Assembly (NCBI GenBank): GCA_023846275.1
Contig: CM043877.1
Coordinates: 14,429,107 to 14,493,106, forward strand
From: Vanilla planifolia
Lineage: Eukaryota > Streptophyta > Magnoliopsida > Asparagales > Orchidaceae
Length of the DNA stretch: 64,000 nucleotides
Direction of reading: 5' to 3'
In this document: piece by piece, positions 44,320 through 56,291 of the stretch
Layout of the letters: every line of letters starts with the position of its first letter
How positions within the stretch are numbered: the first letter of the stretch is position 1
The notes under the pieces: model-generated
Databases searched by the model: none
What the model was told of the DNA's origin: nothing
The model's input: only the letters and a program-made list of their open reading frames with translations
Made by a program: the position numbers and the translations under genes

Positions 44320-44433
44320 ATGCCGATGATTCCACCCTCTTCAACAGGCCGCCACGATGAGTATCACGAGCCACTTCTTTCTCCCAATACCGACCGCTTC
44401 TGCATGTTCCCCATTCGTTTCCCACATAATTAG
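44320..44433 (+). pseudogene. Ribonucleotide reductase small subunit (R2), N-terminal fragment, copy E
   Basis: An undamaged ATG and 37 codons: the first residues MPMIPPSSTGRHDEYHEPLL, then SPNTDRFCMFPIRFPHN. The frame then meets TAG at 44431-44433. R2 homology ends at FP, so everything after it, including all metal ligands, is gone. Gypsy-derived sequence starts some 40 bases later. The truncation, not point mutation, killed it. Confidence 0.88.
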
Positions 44434-44474
44434 AAGAGTTTAAGGACGAATTTAACCAAATTTTTTATATTGTT

Positions 44475-46480
44475 AACCCAAGTCATATAGGCTCATCTAA
44501 CTGAGCAAATTCATCTGTCTACTGCCACTGAGAGTTATTTGAATGGACCTAGAAGGCATGGAGGTAAGCACATTTAATTAATTGTAGACATAACCAATAA
44601 AGTAAAAAACCAACGATTTAAAAAGTTAAATACTAACAATTTAGAGATTGATTAATGAAGACATGAAACAATAATTTGCTATGAAATTTCACATGAGTGC
44701 CGAATAAGGTTAGTCAAGATGAAGTTAGCAAGTAAGACTTGAGTATTCTAGCTAAGAAAAGTGCATCATAAGGTGAGATTAAGACTTTAGTTTGTGACTT
44801 CCCAAGATGAGATTACCACTATTTTGAAAGTCTAATACATTCCTATCTATCTTATGGATTGAATGTTAGATGAGTTAACCACATTAAATTAAGAGTTAAA
44901 GTCTTTCTTTGAATACACAGGTAAGTTCTTGACATACTATTTTATTATGAGGTTTATGAAGAGCATATCACTTTATCTAAGTTTCAAAAAGGTTTAAACT
45001 AAAGATTTATAAGATAATATATAGGTATACATACATTGATCAAAATGAAAATTTTACTATAACTGAAAATATTATCACTCATTTGAAATCAATGCCTTAT
45101 ATAGAGCGAGTAAAACAAGTGGCAAGTAAGTAAAAAACCAATAATAGGCATGAGAAATGACTACATAAATTATAAGATTTTTTATCACAATTTAGATGTT
45201 CGATTAATAGCCAGTTCATACACATTTACCAAGAATATCTTATGAAAAATAGAAATTAAAAGAAACACATCATGAGGATAATTTTGAGTTTAAGGCTATA
45301 TTAAAAAATGAAGACGCTAATCAATTTCTCAAGAGAATGAACATAATGATTATAAGGATGCTCCTAATATGCTCGTTATGAGGTGTATCTTGATCATACC
45401 CCAACCTACGGAGAATTGCGGTAATACCAACGTTTTCACTCATCTTATAAGTTGGTCGTAGATGGAGATAACAACATTAATATAATGTCTAAAACCATGT
45501 TTTCTAGAACGAACACGAAGCCTATATCATACTCGTAATCATATTAAGTAGTCTGAGTAGATGAAAAAAATCAATAAACCAAAGATGTCAAGTTCCATTC
45601 ACCTTGGGTTCATACATAAAGAGTTTTGGTTGGTGCTCCATCAAGATGTTTGTCATATATTGTCAAGGTTTTTCTTAGTTGTATGACAAGGATGTTATCA
45701 TAATAATGAAGCCAACACCTATATTATAACAAGGAACAGAAATATGGTGACCACAGCTTGTTAAACCTAAAAATAATTCTAGTATCACATCAACAAAATC
45801 CCATTTATTTGTAAAAAAAGAAAAAAAAAATTGTAATATCCTGGATTAGAAAGAATTTGAGAATAAAAGTTCGACAACACCATTTCTAAATTCTTGGGTA
45901 TTGTTACAAGCCTCAAAGTGTTGAAGAATTAGGTTGTGTATCAGAGATTTAACAATTTGCTAGAAGAAGATAAGGACATACTTCTTAATGACTTTCGAAC
46001 TCAACTACTACCTATCAAACTATTTAACAAACTAGACTTGCTTCATAGTTCATTATTATTGAGTTGAATAGATTTAAGAAAAAAAAAAAAGAATAAATTT
46101 TAGAATGAATCTTAAAGAAAACCCAAAATTTTAGAGGCAAATCCAAAATCATTGGGAAAATATTTTATTAGTGATAGATTACGACTGCGCTATTCCAACA
46201 TTATTGGTGTATGTGAACGATGAAACTTAGAGAAAGCATAAAAATAATAAAATAATAAATAATTATAAAATATTATCCCCTTATTCTTAGATTGGATTAT
46301 AGATTGAACATGAAGTGTGGAACTATAATATTCCATAAGATTGATTTGTAGAGTAACTACTATTAAATTAGAATAAGAGAAGAGAACAAGTAGAAAATGA
46401 CTTTAAATTCTAAGAAGAGAAACATGAGTTCTTAATCATACCATTTGATATGCTAGTAGTGATTTTGTCAAGATGACTAA
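44475..46480 (+). mobile_element. Ty3/gypsy fragment (gag, protease, reverse transcriptase), copy 2
   Basis: An inverted copy of 22397-24420. In order on the plus strand: gag-like sequence with YTYIDQNENFTITENI and LKSMPYIERVKQVASK (about 45025-45130), protease with LVVDGDNNINIMSKTMFSRT (about 45450-45510), and the RPWLYDKDV-type block as LYDKDV (about 45680). Then come the linker LLEEDKDILLND (about 45960) and a degraded reverse transcriptase ending with FLIIPFDM (about 46450). Stops are numerous. Homology to the other copy ends at about 46480. No LTRs were found. Confidence 0.8.
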
Positions 46481-47970
46481 TGCTTTTAGACCTTAATTGA
46501 AAGATCTGAAGCAAGAAACCCATCTCATCAAATTCTATGGTTTCCAAAGAATCAAAGTGCGCTAAGAAAAAAGCACCAAAATGGGCATTGAAATCATAGG
46601 CTTCAAAGAAGGCCAAAAGTCCTACATCCATAACTCAAGGTGTAGCATTTGGGTGACAACTTTCCAAGATTTATCATGCCACACCACATATTGAACTTCT
46701 TTGTTGCATAAGTATCAAAAGATATTATCAAAGCCCAAATCCATGACTCTAAAGCTTGCCATAGGACCCAATGCCAATGAAGCGTGTTAACCATCCACAA
46801 AAAAGGAAACTACCACCCATACAAGCTTTCGACTAATTCATTTTAAAATTTAACAATATGCTCCACTCTTGCACTTGTCAGCACAAAATAGAGAAAAGGC
46901 TAATCAAATAATATTTCAATTGCATTGGTCTAATCTCTAAAAAATAACAGTTCATTAAGGCTTTCTTCTGAAAAAGAAGGAGACTTAAAAATTATTAACT
47001 TGTATGGATGAAACATTAAAAATAGAGAAAGCTTGTTCTTCAAGAAAGGGAATATGACAAAAGAATAATAACAAAATCTGAATAAATCATTGGAATTGCT
47101 ACAAAAGTTCTGATGAATATTTTTACAATAGACTACAGGAGAAAAGAAAGAAAAGCACCCATGAACAAGAGCCAGGAATCAAGCACTGCAAGTTTAGAAA
47201 AAGCTAGCACTCATAGAAACCCAAACCCAATAAAGTTAATACCCATATGAAAGACAACTAAGGGAGAAAAAGAGGAAAAGCTCACTTACATGAACAGCAA
47301 GTAGATTTTATTCCACAAAGAAGATAAACACAACGAAGGTAAAAGCAAGAAAATTTGTACCGAGGAGATTTTGACATACAGAGAAGTATTCAAAAACCCT
47401 TGTCGGAAGAGAACAAGCAAGCAACAAGAAAAAAAAGGCTAAAAGAAGAATGTGAAAGCACGACAAACTTAAAAAATGGCAAAATGTTTAGGCCCACCAA
47501 GGCAATGACACAGCTAGCGACAATAATTATATGATAAGTCTGAGCACAATAATACCTGTCACTTTGTATACTTGTCACAAGTATTTCTCAGTCAAAACCA
47601 TTCAAACGCTGTCTAATCTCACATGCTTAGCTCATGAACTTACTACCAAAATACCCACCTTTCGTTTGGTTCATCCTCGAATCGTTTCATATCGATGATG
47701 GTGAAGAGATCTAACATGGTTGATAAAACTACTAGAGGTTCCAATTTCCAACAACATATAAAAGCATGACCTTAGTTAACATCTAGGGGATCTTCAGCGG
47801 GTGAAAGCAGGTTGTGATTCCTCCAATTTCCAAAAGACCCAACCAATGATGGTAATAGAAAACTTGAAATTGACAGTAAACTTGGTGGAAGGGCGAACAT
47901 AAGGTTAGTTTCTAAGTAGTGACTAAAAAGAAAGGAACTAAACTGGTATTAAAATGAGAGGAACCCCTGT
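46481..47970. other. Intergenic DNA of more even composition, no gene recognised
   Basis: Two minus-strand ORFs (46800-46603 and 46631-46410) are open but have no recognisable domain, and the second overlaps the gypsy fragment. The stretch lies downstream of a broken SPL exon on the minus strand and could contain its first intron, but I could not find the second half of the SBP domain. Confidence 0.4.
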
Positions 47971-47978
47971 TTCATTAC

Positions 47979-48300
47979 CTGCTATATTGTTGGCAGAATC
48001 TCTGCTCCTGACCTCCAACCATCAATAAAGGAGTCTTGGAATGGAGTTCGCAGACTTTCTGCCTCCTGTGGTACACCCTACAGCCGCTGAGATCGGACTT
48101 GAAGTCGACACTCTGGTTGCTGCGGCTCGGCGCCCGGGTCCTCTTCGACGAGCTCACCGCCAAGGAAGCCCTCCTCTCCTCCTTCCATTTTTCCACCGCC
48201 TCGGAATCTCCCAAACCTCCAAGCTTGAGATCAACGGAACATTCGCCGCTGCTCGAGCCAACCACCGAGAAAGACGAGGGATATTTTTTCCCGAGAGGAC
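47979..48300 (-). pseudogene. SPL (squamosa promoter-binding protein-like) first-exon pseudogene
   Basis: The family are plant transcription factors with a two-zinc-finger SBP domain. The minus-strand frame reads [14 protein letters not shown], a hallmark of the SPL13/16/17 (tga1-like) group. It continues with [10 protein letters not shown] and the SBP core: [22 protein letters not shown] and then [13 protein letters not shown], ending at a GT donor (47978-47977). This is the conserved SBP intron position, after CSR. Three expected zinc ligands are missing: the first two Cys (the C-x4-C before DLS) are replaced by SVDF, and Cys of CQQCSR is Tyr. No in-frame ATG precedes the block, and the second exon, with the nuclear localisation motif, was not found. 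The plus-strand ORFs over the same bases are shadows. Confidence 0.8.
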
Positions 48301-48319
48301 AGCTTAAGGACTAATAGAT

Positions 48320-48650
48320 AAGGAGGAAAGGATCGGACGGAAGCGTACAGGAAAAGAAGAAAACCCTCTCCAAAGAGAACATTTTATGCCGGGCCGACAA
48401 CCAAACTGAGCAAACGCTTTCGAGGATCAAAAAGCGGTCATTACTTACAGAAAAAGGTAAAAGGAAACAGCATCTTTTGAGGAAAAACCAACTCTGGAGA
48501 AGCCAGCTAGTAGAGGGGACTTGTGAAGAAGAAGGAAAGAAGGGGATGCCAGCTAACGGCTGCGAACGACAGAAGAGCAGGCGGTGATTTTACGCAGGAA
48601 ACTGAAGCCGCTGCGAGGAGAGAATTGATACGGGGCCTTTATTTGTGATA
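48320..48650. other. GC-richer sequence 5' of the SPL relic
   Basis: About 320 bases of purine-rich, moderately GC-rich sequence, compatible with the leader or promoter of the SPL gene on the minus strand. No ORF or clear motif supports more. Confidence 0.35.
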
Positions 48651-48654
48651 GTGA

Positions 48655-50376
48655 TGGGGCCTTTCTCTTTAGTGAAATGATGTATTTTTTCTTTTTCTTT
48701 GTTTTTTATCATTATTTTTTTTAGTTTTGTATGCTAAAAATGTTTTTGATATTTTTTTTAATACATATTTCATGATTTGAAAAAATAAATTTATTAAAAA
48801 TATTTTAAAGAATATATAATAACTATTAATTGATAATAAATATGAAATTGAACTTTAAAATTTATTTTTATACAATTTTTGAAAATTAATGTGATATCAT
48901 AATTTGTAATATATTCTATTTATTGTGATATTGATTTGAAAATATATTAATTTTTTTTAAAAAATGAGATTAATTTGTGTTTTGGTCCCTATGATCAATC
49001 CATTCAATCAACAGTGCTCCATTTAACCTACTGAATTAGCAAAAGTGAATTAATCGAATTGTCTGATCTTCGTCGTCTATTGAGAAATAAAGAGCTCTTT
49101 TCTTCAAATATTTTTGTTTAATCTCGTCCTAATGCTTGAAAGAACATGCTAGAGGGTATGTATATTATATGTGTCTCTTTAATGTTTGTATGCATGGTCA
49201 CCCATCTTTCGTTTCTTCTACTTTTTCTCATTCTCTTTTATTAATACAAGAGAAATTATTCTACTATTTTTCTTATAGTTCCCTTTTCTCTTACATTTCA
49301 ATATTTAAACTAAATTAGTTTTTTTCTTTTTATTTTTATTCTTTTCCTCTCAAATATTTTAAAGATTTTTTTAATTCTTTTATCTAGTTTTCTTGAAAAG
49401 ATTCATAATTTTCTACACAAATAAAATATAATAATAATAATAATAATAATAAAATATATGTAGGCAAAAACTCATACATCCAATAACATTAGATATCAAT
49501 AAAAACAATTGTGTTGAAGAATACTCTAATTTGAATTTAGAAATCTAAATGTGTTTGTTTTTGCTTAAAATTTAGCGTATCATTAATTTTATCATATGAT
49601 TCTATTATTTAATATAAAAAAATATATGTGAAATGGTGTTTTTTTTTTCTATTATTAAAATTTTTTAGTTTTACTTGCTAAAAATGTTTTTGATATTTTC
49701 TTTGGAAAATATTTCATGATTTGAAAAAATAAATTTATTAAAAATATTTTAAAGAATAAACGATAACTATTAATTGGTAATTAATATTAAAATGAACTTT
49801 AAAATTTATATTGATAGCGATATTTAAAAATTAATGTGATATCATAATTCGTAATCTATTCTAGTTATTGTAGTATTGATTTTTAAAAATTTTGATGTTA
49901 ATTAGTGTTTTGATCCCTATGATCAATCTATTTAATCAACAATGCTCCATTTTATCTTTTGAATTAGCAAAAGTGAATTAATCGAATTGTCTAATCTTCG
50001 TCGCCTGCTAACAAATAAAGAACTCTTTTCTCCGAAAATTTTTGTTTAATCTCCTCCTAATGCTCGAAAGAGCATGCTACAGGGCATGCATATTATATGT
50101 GCCTCTTTAAAATTTTGTATGTATGATCACCCATCTTTTGATCACTTTTCTCATTCTTTCGATGCTTCAACTTTTTATCGTTCTCTTTTTTTAATACAAG
50201 AGAGATCATTCTATTCTTTTTCTTATAGTTCTCTTTACTCTTACATTTCAATTTTTAAATTAAATTAATTTCTTTTCCTTTTTCTCTTTATTCTTTTCCT
50301 CTCAAGTATTTTAAAGATTTTTTTTAATTCTTTTACCAAGCTTTCTTGAAAAGATTCATAATTTTCTACACATATA

Positions 50377-50419
<43 letters not shown>

Positions 50420-50600
50420 TATATGTATGCAAAAACTCATACATCAAATAACATTAGGCATAAATGAAAACAATTGTGTTGAAGAATACTCTAATTTGAA
50501 TTTTAAAATCTTAGTGTCCTTTTTTTTTTGTTTAAAATTTAGCATATTATAAATTTTATCATATGATTCTATTATTTAATATAGGAAATATATGTACAAC
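48655..50600. repeat. Direct tandem duplication, two ~0.96 kb units
   Basis: Unit 1 is about 48655-49625 and unit 2 about 49630-50600. Shared landmarks in the same order include gctaaaaatgtttttgatatt, catgatttgaaaaaataaat, tgaattagcaaaagtgaatt, ttttcttgaaaagattcata, a (TAA)n microsatellite (49427-49451 and 50387-50416) and gtgttgaagaatactctaat. The matching short ORFs at 49136-49318 and 50074-50268 differ by frame-disturbing changes, so I do not treat them as genes. Confidence 0.88.
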
Positions 50601-53600
50601 AAAAGGTTTATTCATTAATTACATAATTTTTACTAAATATACATTTAAGCATTTAGAAAAAGGCTTTTTTACATCAAAATTTTAAAAAATAATTATTTAT
50701 ATTTTAAATTAAATAAATCCTCAAATTTTTAAATGCAAAGTTAAGACATTTCTTATGAAAAGTTATTTATTAACTACACTTTGCAATATTTAAATTATAA
50801 TGATTATTATCAAATCTATAAATGTATAGATAATTATCTTCTTTTCCTCTTTGATTTCAAGGTCTCGATACCTTATTCAAGGTTTCAAAACCTACTTTTT
50901 AAACACGTACTTGATCGATAAACTTTGTTGCATATGAAAGCCACTAGAAACTCATGTGACATTCCAAATAACAGGTGTTGACTGCATTTGTGTAATATAG
51001 TTATATTTTATGATATTAGTTCATCATTATGTTTTTCATGATACTTTATTATATATCTTATTATATTTTAAGTTAGTTTTTGTCATGTATACTTAACATG
51101 ACATTTGTTTTCATCAATGATTCTGTTAAAAAAACTATTCTGACAATTAGTTTCTTCATAAGAAAATTAGTGAAACTACTCGATGTTATTACCACAAGTT
51201 GTCTAGAATTATTAATAAATTATATGGAGTGATTTATGTATAATTATTTTTGTTTGTATTTTCTTTTAATTTTTAGTATCTTCCACAATATTAAAACATA
51301 TAAACTACTATTATAAACTTGTTATGATAAAAATTATCATTTAATGTTATTTTCACTTAAAAAATAAGAACATTTTTATGAATTCCACTTATATTGCATT
51401 TTGTAAGAAACTCTTGATAATGCAAAGAGGCAACTCTATCATTTAATTCTTCATGATAGAAGCAAACGATGAGTGAATACTTCATGTTAATTTGCTAAGG
51501 CTTGAATAACGTGATTCCATTTTAGTTTTTATCAACTTATTTATTTATTTATTTTCTTGAATTTGTGCATTTTCTACCAATTAAGGTTGCAGATTGTAAT
51601 CTTGGGTGTCATGTTCTTAAGCATTTTAGATTACCTTTTGCATGGGATTATGGCACAAAATTTAGAAAAATTGAAGTACTAATAACAATTACACAAAGGT
51701 ATTTGTAAAAATTAAAGAGATTTTTTACGTGAAGTATTGAAGGCTTAATGTTAATAGAAAATTTTAACTTTATGAAAAAATTATTCCAATACATCTCTTA
51801 TCTTGTTTATGATATTATATATTAGATTGAAAGAAATTTGTTAAGTTCTCATCAACAATTCTAAAAGAATTGCTTTAAACTCATATTCTTAAAATGTTTA
51901 AGTAATTTCAACCTGTAACTTATATTATTTATAACTAAATCATTAAATCACTTAAAAATATATATTAGGCCATCGTATAATAAAAGTCATGGCAACTCAT
52001 ATATTTTCCAACTCCACTTCTGTTTAACGTCGATTCCATCTCTCTAAAAGCTTTCCTATTAAATAACATCTTAATGCGAATTGGCTAAAGTAAATTAGTT
52101 AACTTCAACCTTATCTCTTATTACTTACATGCAATTACTATGTCCAATTTACATTTTCATTTGGCTATTGGAGTAAATCTATATTAAGTTAAAATCAAAA
52201 CTAAGACTTATATTATTTTTTAATAATACATAGTTTTTACTTTCTTCTTATTTTTCAACACATCGCTTATCAATTTGCTTTAAAGTTACATAAACAATTG
52301 AGTATTAGAATAAGAAATATGAAAGATTATGAAACAATTAAATACATTCAACTCAGAGATATCATTTTAAAAGACAACAATTAAATATCCACTATTCAAA
52401 GCTTATTATTAATACAATTAGAAGTTTTCATAAAAAGAGAAAATTTGTTAATTGAACATAAAAGTATGAAAAATCCTAAATTGGACCAATGTGATCAACA
52501 CATGTCCAAATTTTGAATTGGGTTTTAAGATAAAATCAAATGTCAAATACTCCTAAAAATTAGGAAAAAATATATATATATATATATATAATTTGACCTA
52601 GATTAATAGTTAACAAGATCCCAAAAATTCGAAATTTGATTTGAGTATGTGCTTTGGTTTTAATTTAATTTAACTAACAGCTTAATATTAATTTGAAATA
52701 TAATTTTAATTTAATTTATCACACAAAAACACAATGATCATTTTCAATCATACTAATAATTCGATAATAATGAAGAATTCTAAAATCTCAAAATTTTCCA
52801 ACAATTTTATTGTCCTTTATAGAATGAATAAATATGAAAAATTTGTCATCAATTTTGGTTTAATTTATATTTAATTCTTCTCAAAAAAGTATTTTAGATA
52901 TTTTATATTTTAATGATATTTAAATAAATTTAAAGATGATTTAGGTATATATATATATATATACACATATCAACTTCATAAACCCTTAGTACAAATGTTG
53001 AAAGTTCATAACTTGTTTAAAATATTTTTCAAAATTTTTTGATTTAAAGACATTTTCTACAATTAACATAATGTTACTCCAAAAAAATATATGGCATAGA
53101 AAACATGTTTAGAAATATCAAAAGTTTTCATGATTAATCATACAATTATTTAATATTTTTGGATTTTTTTCAAAAACTTTTTTCATCTCAAAAACATTTA
53201 TGTAATTATGTCATGAAAAGCAATTTAGTGCATTTTGCAAAGCTCTACGCTTCAAAAAAGTGTTCCTAACAACTAAAGACAAATGAACAAATAGTTTTGA
53301 ATTTTTTCATAATTTTTATAATGTTTTTATTATTATTATTTTTTATCTCAAATATCGTTTTGATAATCTTACCAACAAAACACACAATGATAGTTTTGAT
53401 ACTCTCATCATCATGTTTCCTTGACTTCAATAAATGTCAAAAATTAATTTCTAAGTTTTATGAAATAATGGTTAAAGCATTAACATTATGCAAATAAAAA
53501 ACCCATATAATCCAATCCTCAAGTTGAAGTCAAGTCTATGCACCAGGGACATTTTGCTGTTGCAGACCGTATAACAGGTTAGGTAGAAATTGGCTCGGGT

Positions 53601-53857
53601 AAAATTGAATTTTCTGACCCAATTTCACGCATTACTCGGTCAGGAAGACCAAGCAGGAGCTATAGCAGGAGCAGGCAAAGACCATTGCAGTTTGACCATA
53701 AAGGTGACCAATAACATGTGACCATCAAATCTTTCACTCAACTTTTAATATTTTTTAATTAATTAATATATCCCCAACTTTATTATTCTTTAAAGCCAAC
53801 AAATGAAATAAATAAAATTAAAAGAATTAATTTAAACGTGAAAAATAGCAATTCTCA
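50601..53857. other. AT-rich intergenic DNA, no gene recognised
   Basis: Holds short (AT)n runs near 52570-52590 and 52945-52965. A GC-richer patch at 53530-53710 has phrases (gctgttgcag, gcagtttgacc) that echo the repeat block at 19.8-20.1 kb. No gene is supported. Confidence 0.45.
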
Positions 53858-54085
53858 TTGAAAAATGCATTGAAATTAAAGGGTGGAAAAAGAGTTTTTT
53901 TTTTTTTTCTCAAAATTCATTATTTAAAAAGAAAAAAGAAAGGTCCAAGAAGCTTACAAGTGAGGTATCATCCACGTGTACCGCATTCGTCCACCATATT
54001 CCACGGCGACCGCATCCACCGGAAGAGGCGTAATTTCCCCCTGAAATACCCGGAGAGAGAGAGAGATGATAAGAAAGCAGAGGAG

Positions 54086-54325
54086 ATGGCGGCAGGAAGC
54101 AAGACGGAGTGGCCGAAGAAGAAGATGGGAACCCACATGTCGACCTGGCGGAAATGGCGGCGGAATCGGAGGTGTTCGTCGTCTTCACCGGCGACGAAGC
54201 GGAAGCCATGTGCTCTGCTTGTTCTCTTCGATCGGATCGTCATCTCTCTTCTCTTTGCGGCGGAGGCCGTCGTCCTCACCGTGTCCCTCTGTTTCTTCTT
54301 CCTCGGCTTTGGCTTTCGCCTCTAA
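54086..54325 (+). CDS. Putative small membrane protein, 79 aa, unrecognised
   Basis: A GC-rich ORF in AT-rich surroundings. The ATG at 54086 has a good plant start context (gagatggcggc) and is preceded by a leader with a GA repeat (54055-54066). An upstream G-box-like cacgtg lies at 53973. The product starts MAAGSKTEWPKKKMG, has a strongly basic Arg/Ser stretch (about residues 20-43, with RKWRRNRR), and ends in a hydrophobic helix of about 30 residues with LFDRIVISLLFAAEAVVLTV and a FFFLGFGF tail. This suggests a C-terminally anchored membrane protein. The open frame extends upstream to 53858, but that part is low-complexity Lys-rich leader. I do not know the family. The frame at 54109-54402 is an alternative, less likely because its GC bias ends before its stop. 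Confidence 0.5.
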   Translation: MAAGSKTEWPKKKMGTHMSTWRKWRRNRRCSSSSPATKRKPCALLVLFDRIVISLLFAAEAVVLTVSLCFFFLGFGFRL

Positions 54326-54329
54326 CCAC

Positions 54330-54601
54330 TCGCCCTTTTCGTTTTATTTATTTATTTATTTTTCGGTTTATGATTTTTTTACATCAAATATCAAATTATT
54401 AATTGGCTGTACTATTAACTTTATTTCCTTATTTTTTTTTTTCATTTTCCGATTTATAATTTCATCAATTAATAATTATCAAATCATTAATTCGCAATAA
54501 GTCGAACATTTTTAGCACACGTTTTGCATTTTGATTATTTCCAATAAATACGAAATTAAAGCAAAAAAGAATCTTATTTGAAATTCTCCAAAGTCTGACA
54601 C

Positions 54602-54634
<33 letters not shown>

Positions 54635-56285
54635 TTGATAAATTTTTTTATACATTTAAGAAAATAATTAAACATTTATCTACCTATGTTTTAAAACATT
54701 TTTTCAACTAAAAAATAAATAAAAAACAAGATTAAAAGCCAAATTTGATCATATAAAATAACATTACCAAATTCATCTACATAAATTTTTAATAACACAT
54801 TTATTTTAAAAAAATCTTGCAACACTACACCTTTTAATTATTTCTTTTATTTTGATAAGAAAATATTTATTCAATTTTTATATAAAAAAAATGAGGACTA
54901 CAATGATGGGTTTGTTGAGAAGTACATGTTGAGCTCAAAGTTTACTATAAGGTTATGATGTAACATGTGATCAACTTGAAGCAATTTAGAAGAACATTTA
55001 ATGCACGGCAGTTTTAGGATCCAAACCTGACCTGAACAGCTCACAACGGGAAAGTTTCCGTCGTACCTCATTTAAAGCTGTGGTTAAGAAGAACAGCATT
55101 AAGGTAATGAATATCTTCACTTTTCAATATAAAAGCATCACATTTGGTGTCACTTGGTTGATTGAGGTGTCCACAACAAAGAAACATGCTTTGAAATATG
55201 ATAAAATGTATTATTTTTTTAAGAGTTTCAAATTTGACTTTTGCACAAATATCAAGAAAAATTAACCATATCTAACTTTTCCCTTTCTCTTTATTCACTC
55301 TCATTTAATATTTCATTTTAAAATTCAAATTTTTACGAAAATATTACTTAATCATATTTCAAAATACGAAAATTTTGATTTAAAAGTTAAAAAATAATCA
55401 TCTTATCATAATTCACCTTAAAAATCCTTTAGTGTCAAAAACATCTTAATAACCTTCATGATTATCTTATAAGAATCATAACTTTGTTGAGTGAATCTTC
55501 TTAAGACTTTTTTTTTTTTTATAATGCACAAAGATTTTTGTCCCTAAAGACTAATATTTATTAACTTTTTCTAGACATCTACCTAAAACCCACTGCAACG
55601 AATCTCAAGACCAAGCAACATATCTCGACTCATAAATTCTTCTCGAATTACCTTCCTTCTTATCCCTCCCCTAGGAATACCTAATATACTCCTAAATCAC
55701 GTCATATCATCTCTTTATCTCTCATTCAAAGTCTTCACTATTATATAAATAAATTATTTTATTTACATTTAAAAGATTTACAAATCACATGCAATTAAAA
55801 AATAAAAATAAAAATTTTAATACATAAATTTGAATTATATAAATTTAAAATTTCACAATAAATTTTAATTTCGTTACAATAAATGACACCTTTACTAAAA
55901 AAAAAAGTTAAATTCATGCACCGAAACACCAATTGTAGTCCCTTGATTCCATTAAGCTAATTTGTGAAATTAAAAATCAATTATTTCGTTATTTATATTC
56001 CAAAGATTCCAAAGAGAGAGAAGGATGTGGAAGAGGGATAAGAGATAGAAGTGGTAGAAAAAGGAAGAAGATGGAATAAGTTGAGATATGGGAATCTAAA
56101 GTTTTGATTTTTCACAAAACTTTTTATGTAAAAATCAAATCATTCATTTGACAAAAACTCAAATGGATTCAAATTTGACATAGGCCTTAAATTCAACAAC
56201 TAAATAAGAAAATTTAAAATATATTTCAACAAGCAAGCAATTGGTAAGAGAATGAAAAGCTTTCTCATAAGAATTAAAAATGTTA
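54330..56285. other. AT-rich intergenic DNA, no gene recognised
   Basis: Contains a (TTA)n repeat at 54603-54632. A short normal-composition patch at 54995-55085 shows no domain. I searched the minus strand for the last exon of the protease gene that follows and did not find it. Confidence 0.45.
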
Positions 56286-56291
56286 AAATAC

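Noticed and set aside
48036-48314. Plus-strand ORFs of 88-92 codons
   Set aside because: Antisense shadows of the SPL exon, which is clear on the minus strand.
49136-50268. Two related short ORFs of about 60 codons
   Set aside because: They lie at equivalent places in the tandem duplication, and internal indels change the frame, which is not what selection on a protein would leave.
54109-54402. 97-codon ORF in a second frame of the GC-rich patch
   Set aside because: Its last third runs into AT-rich 3' sequence, whereas the frame at 54086-54325 ends where the GC-rich patch ends.
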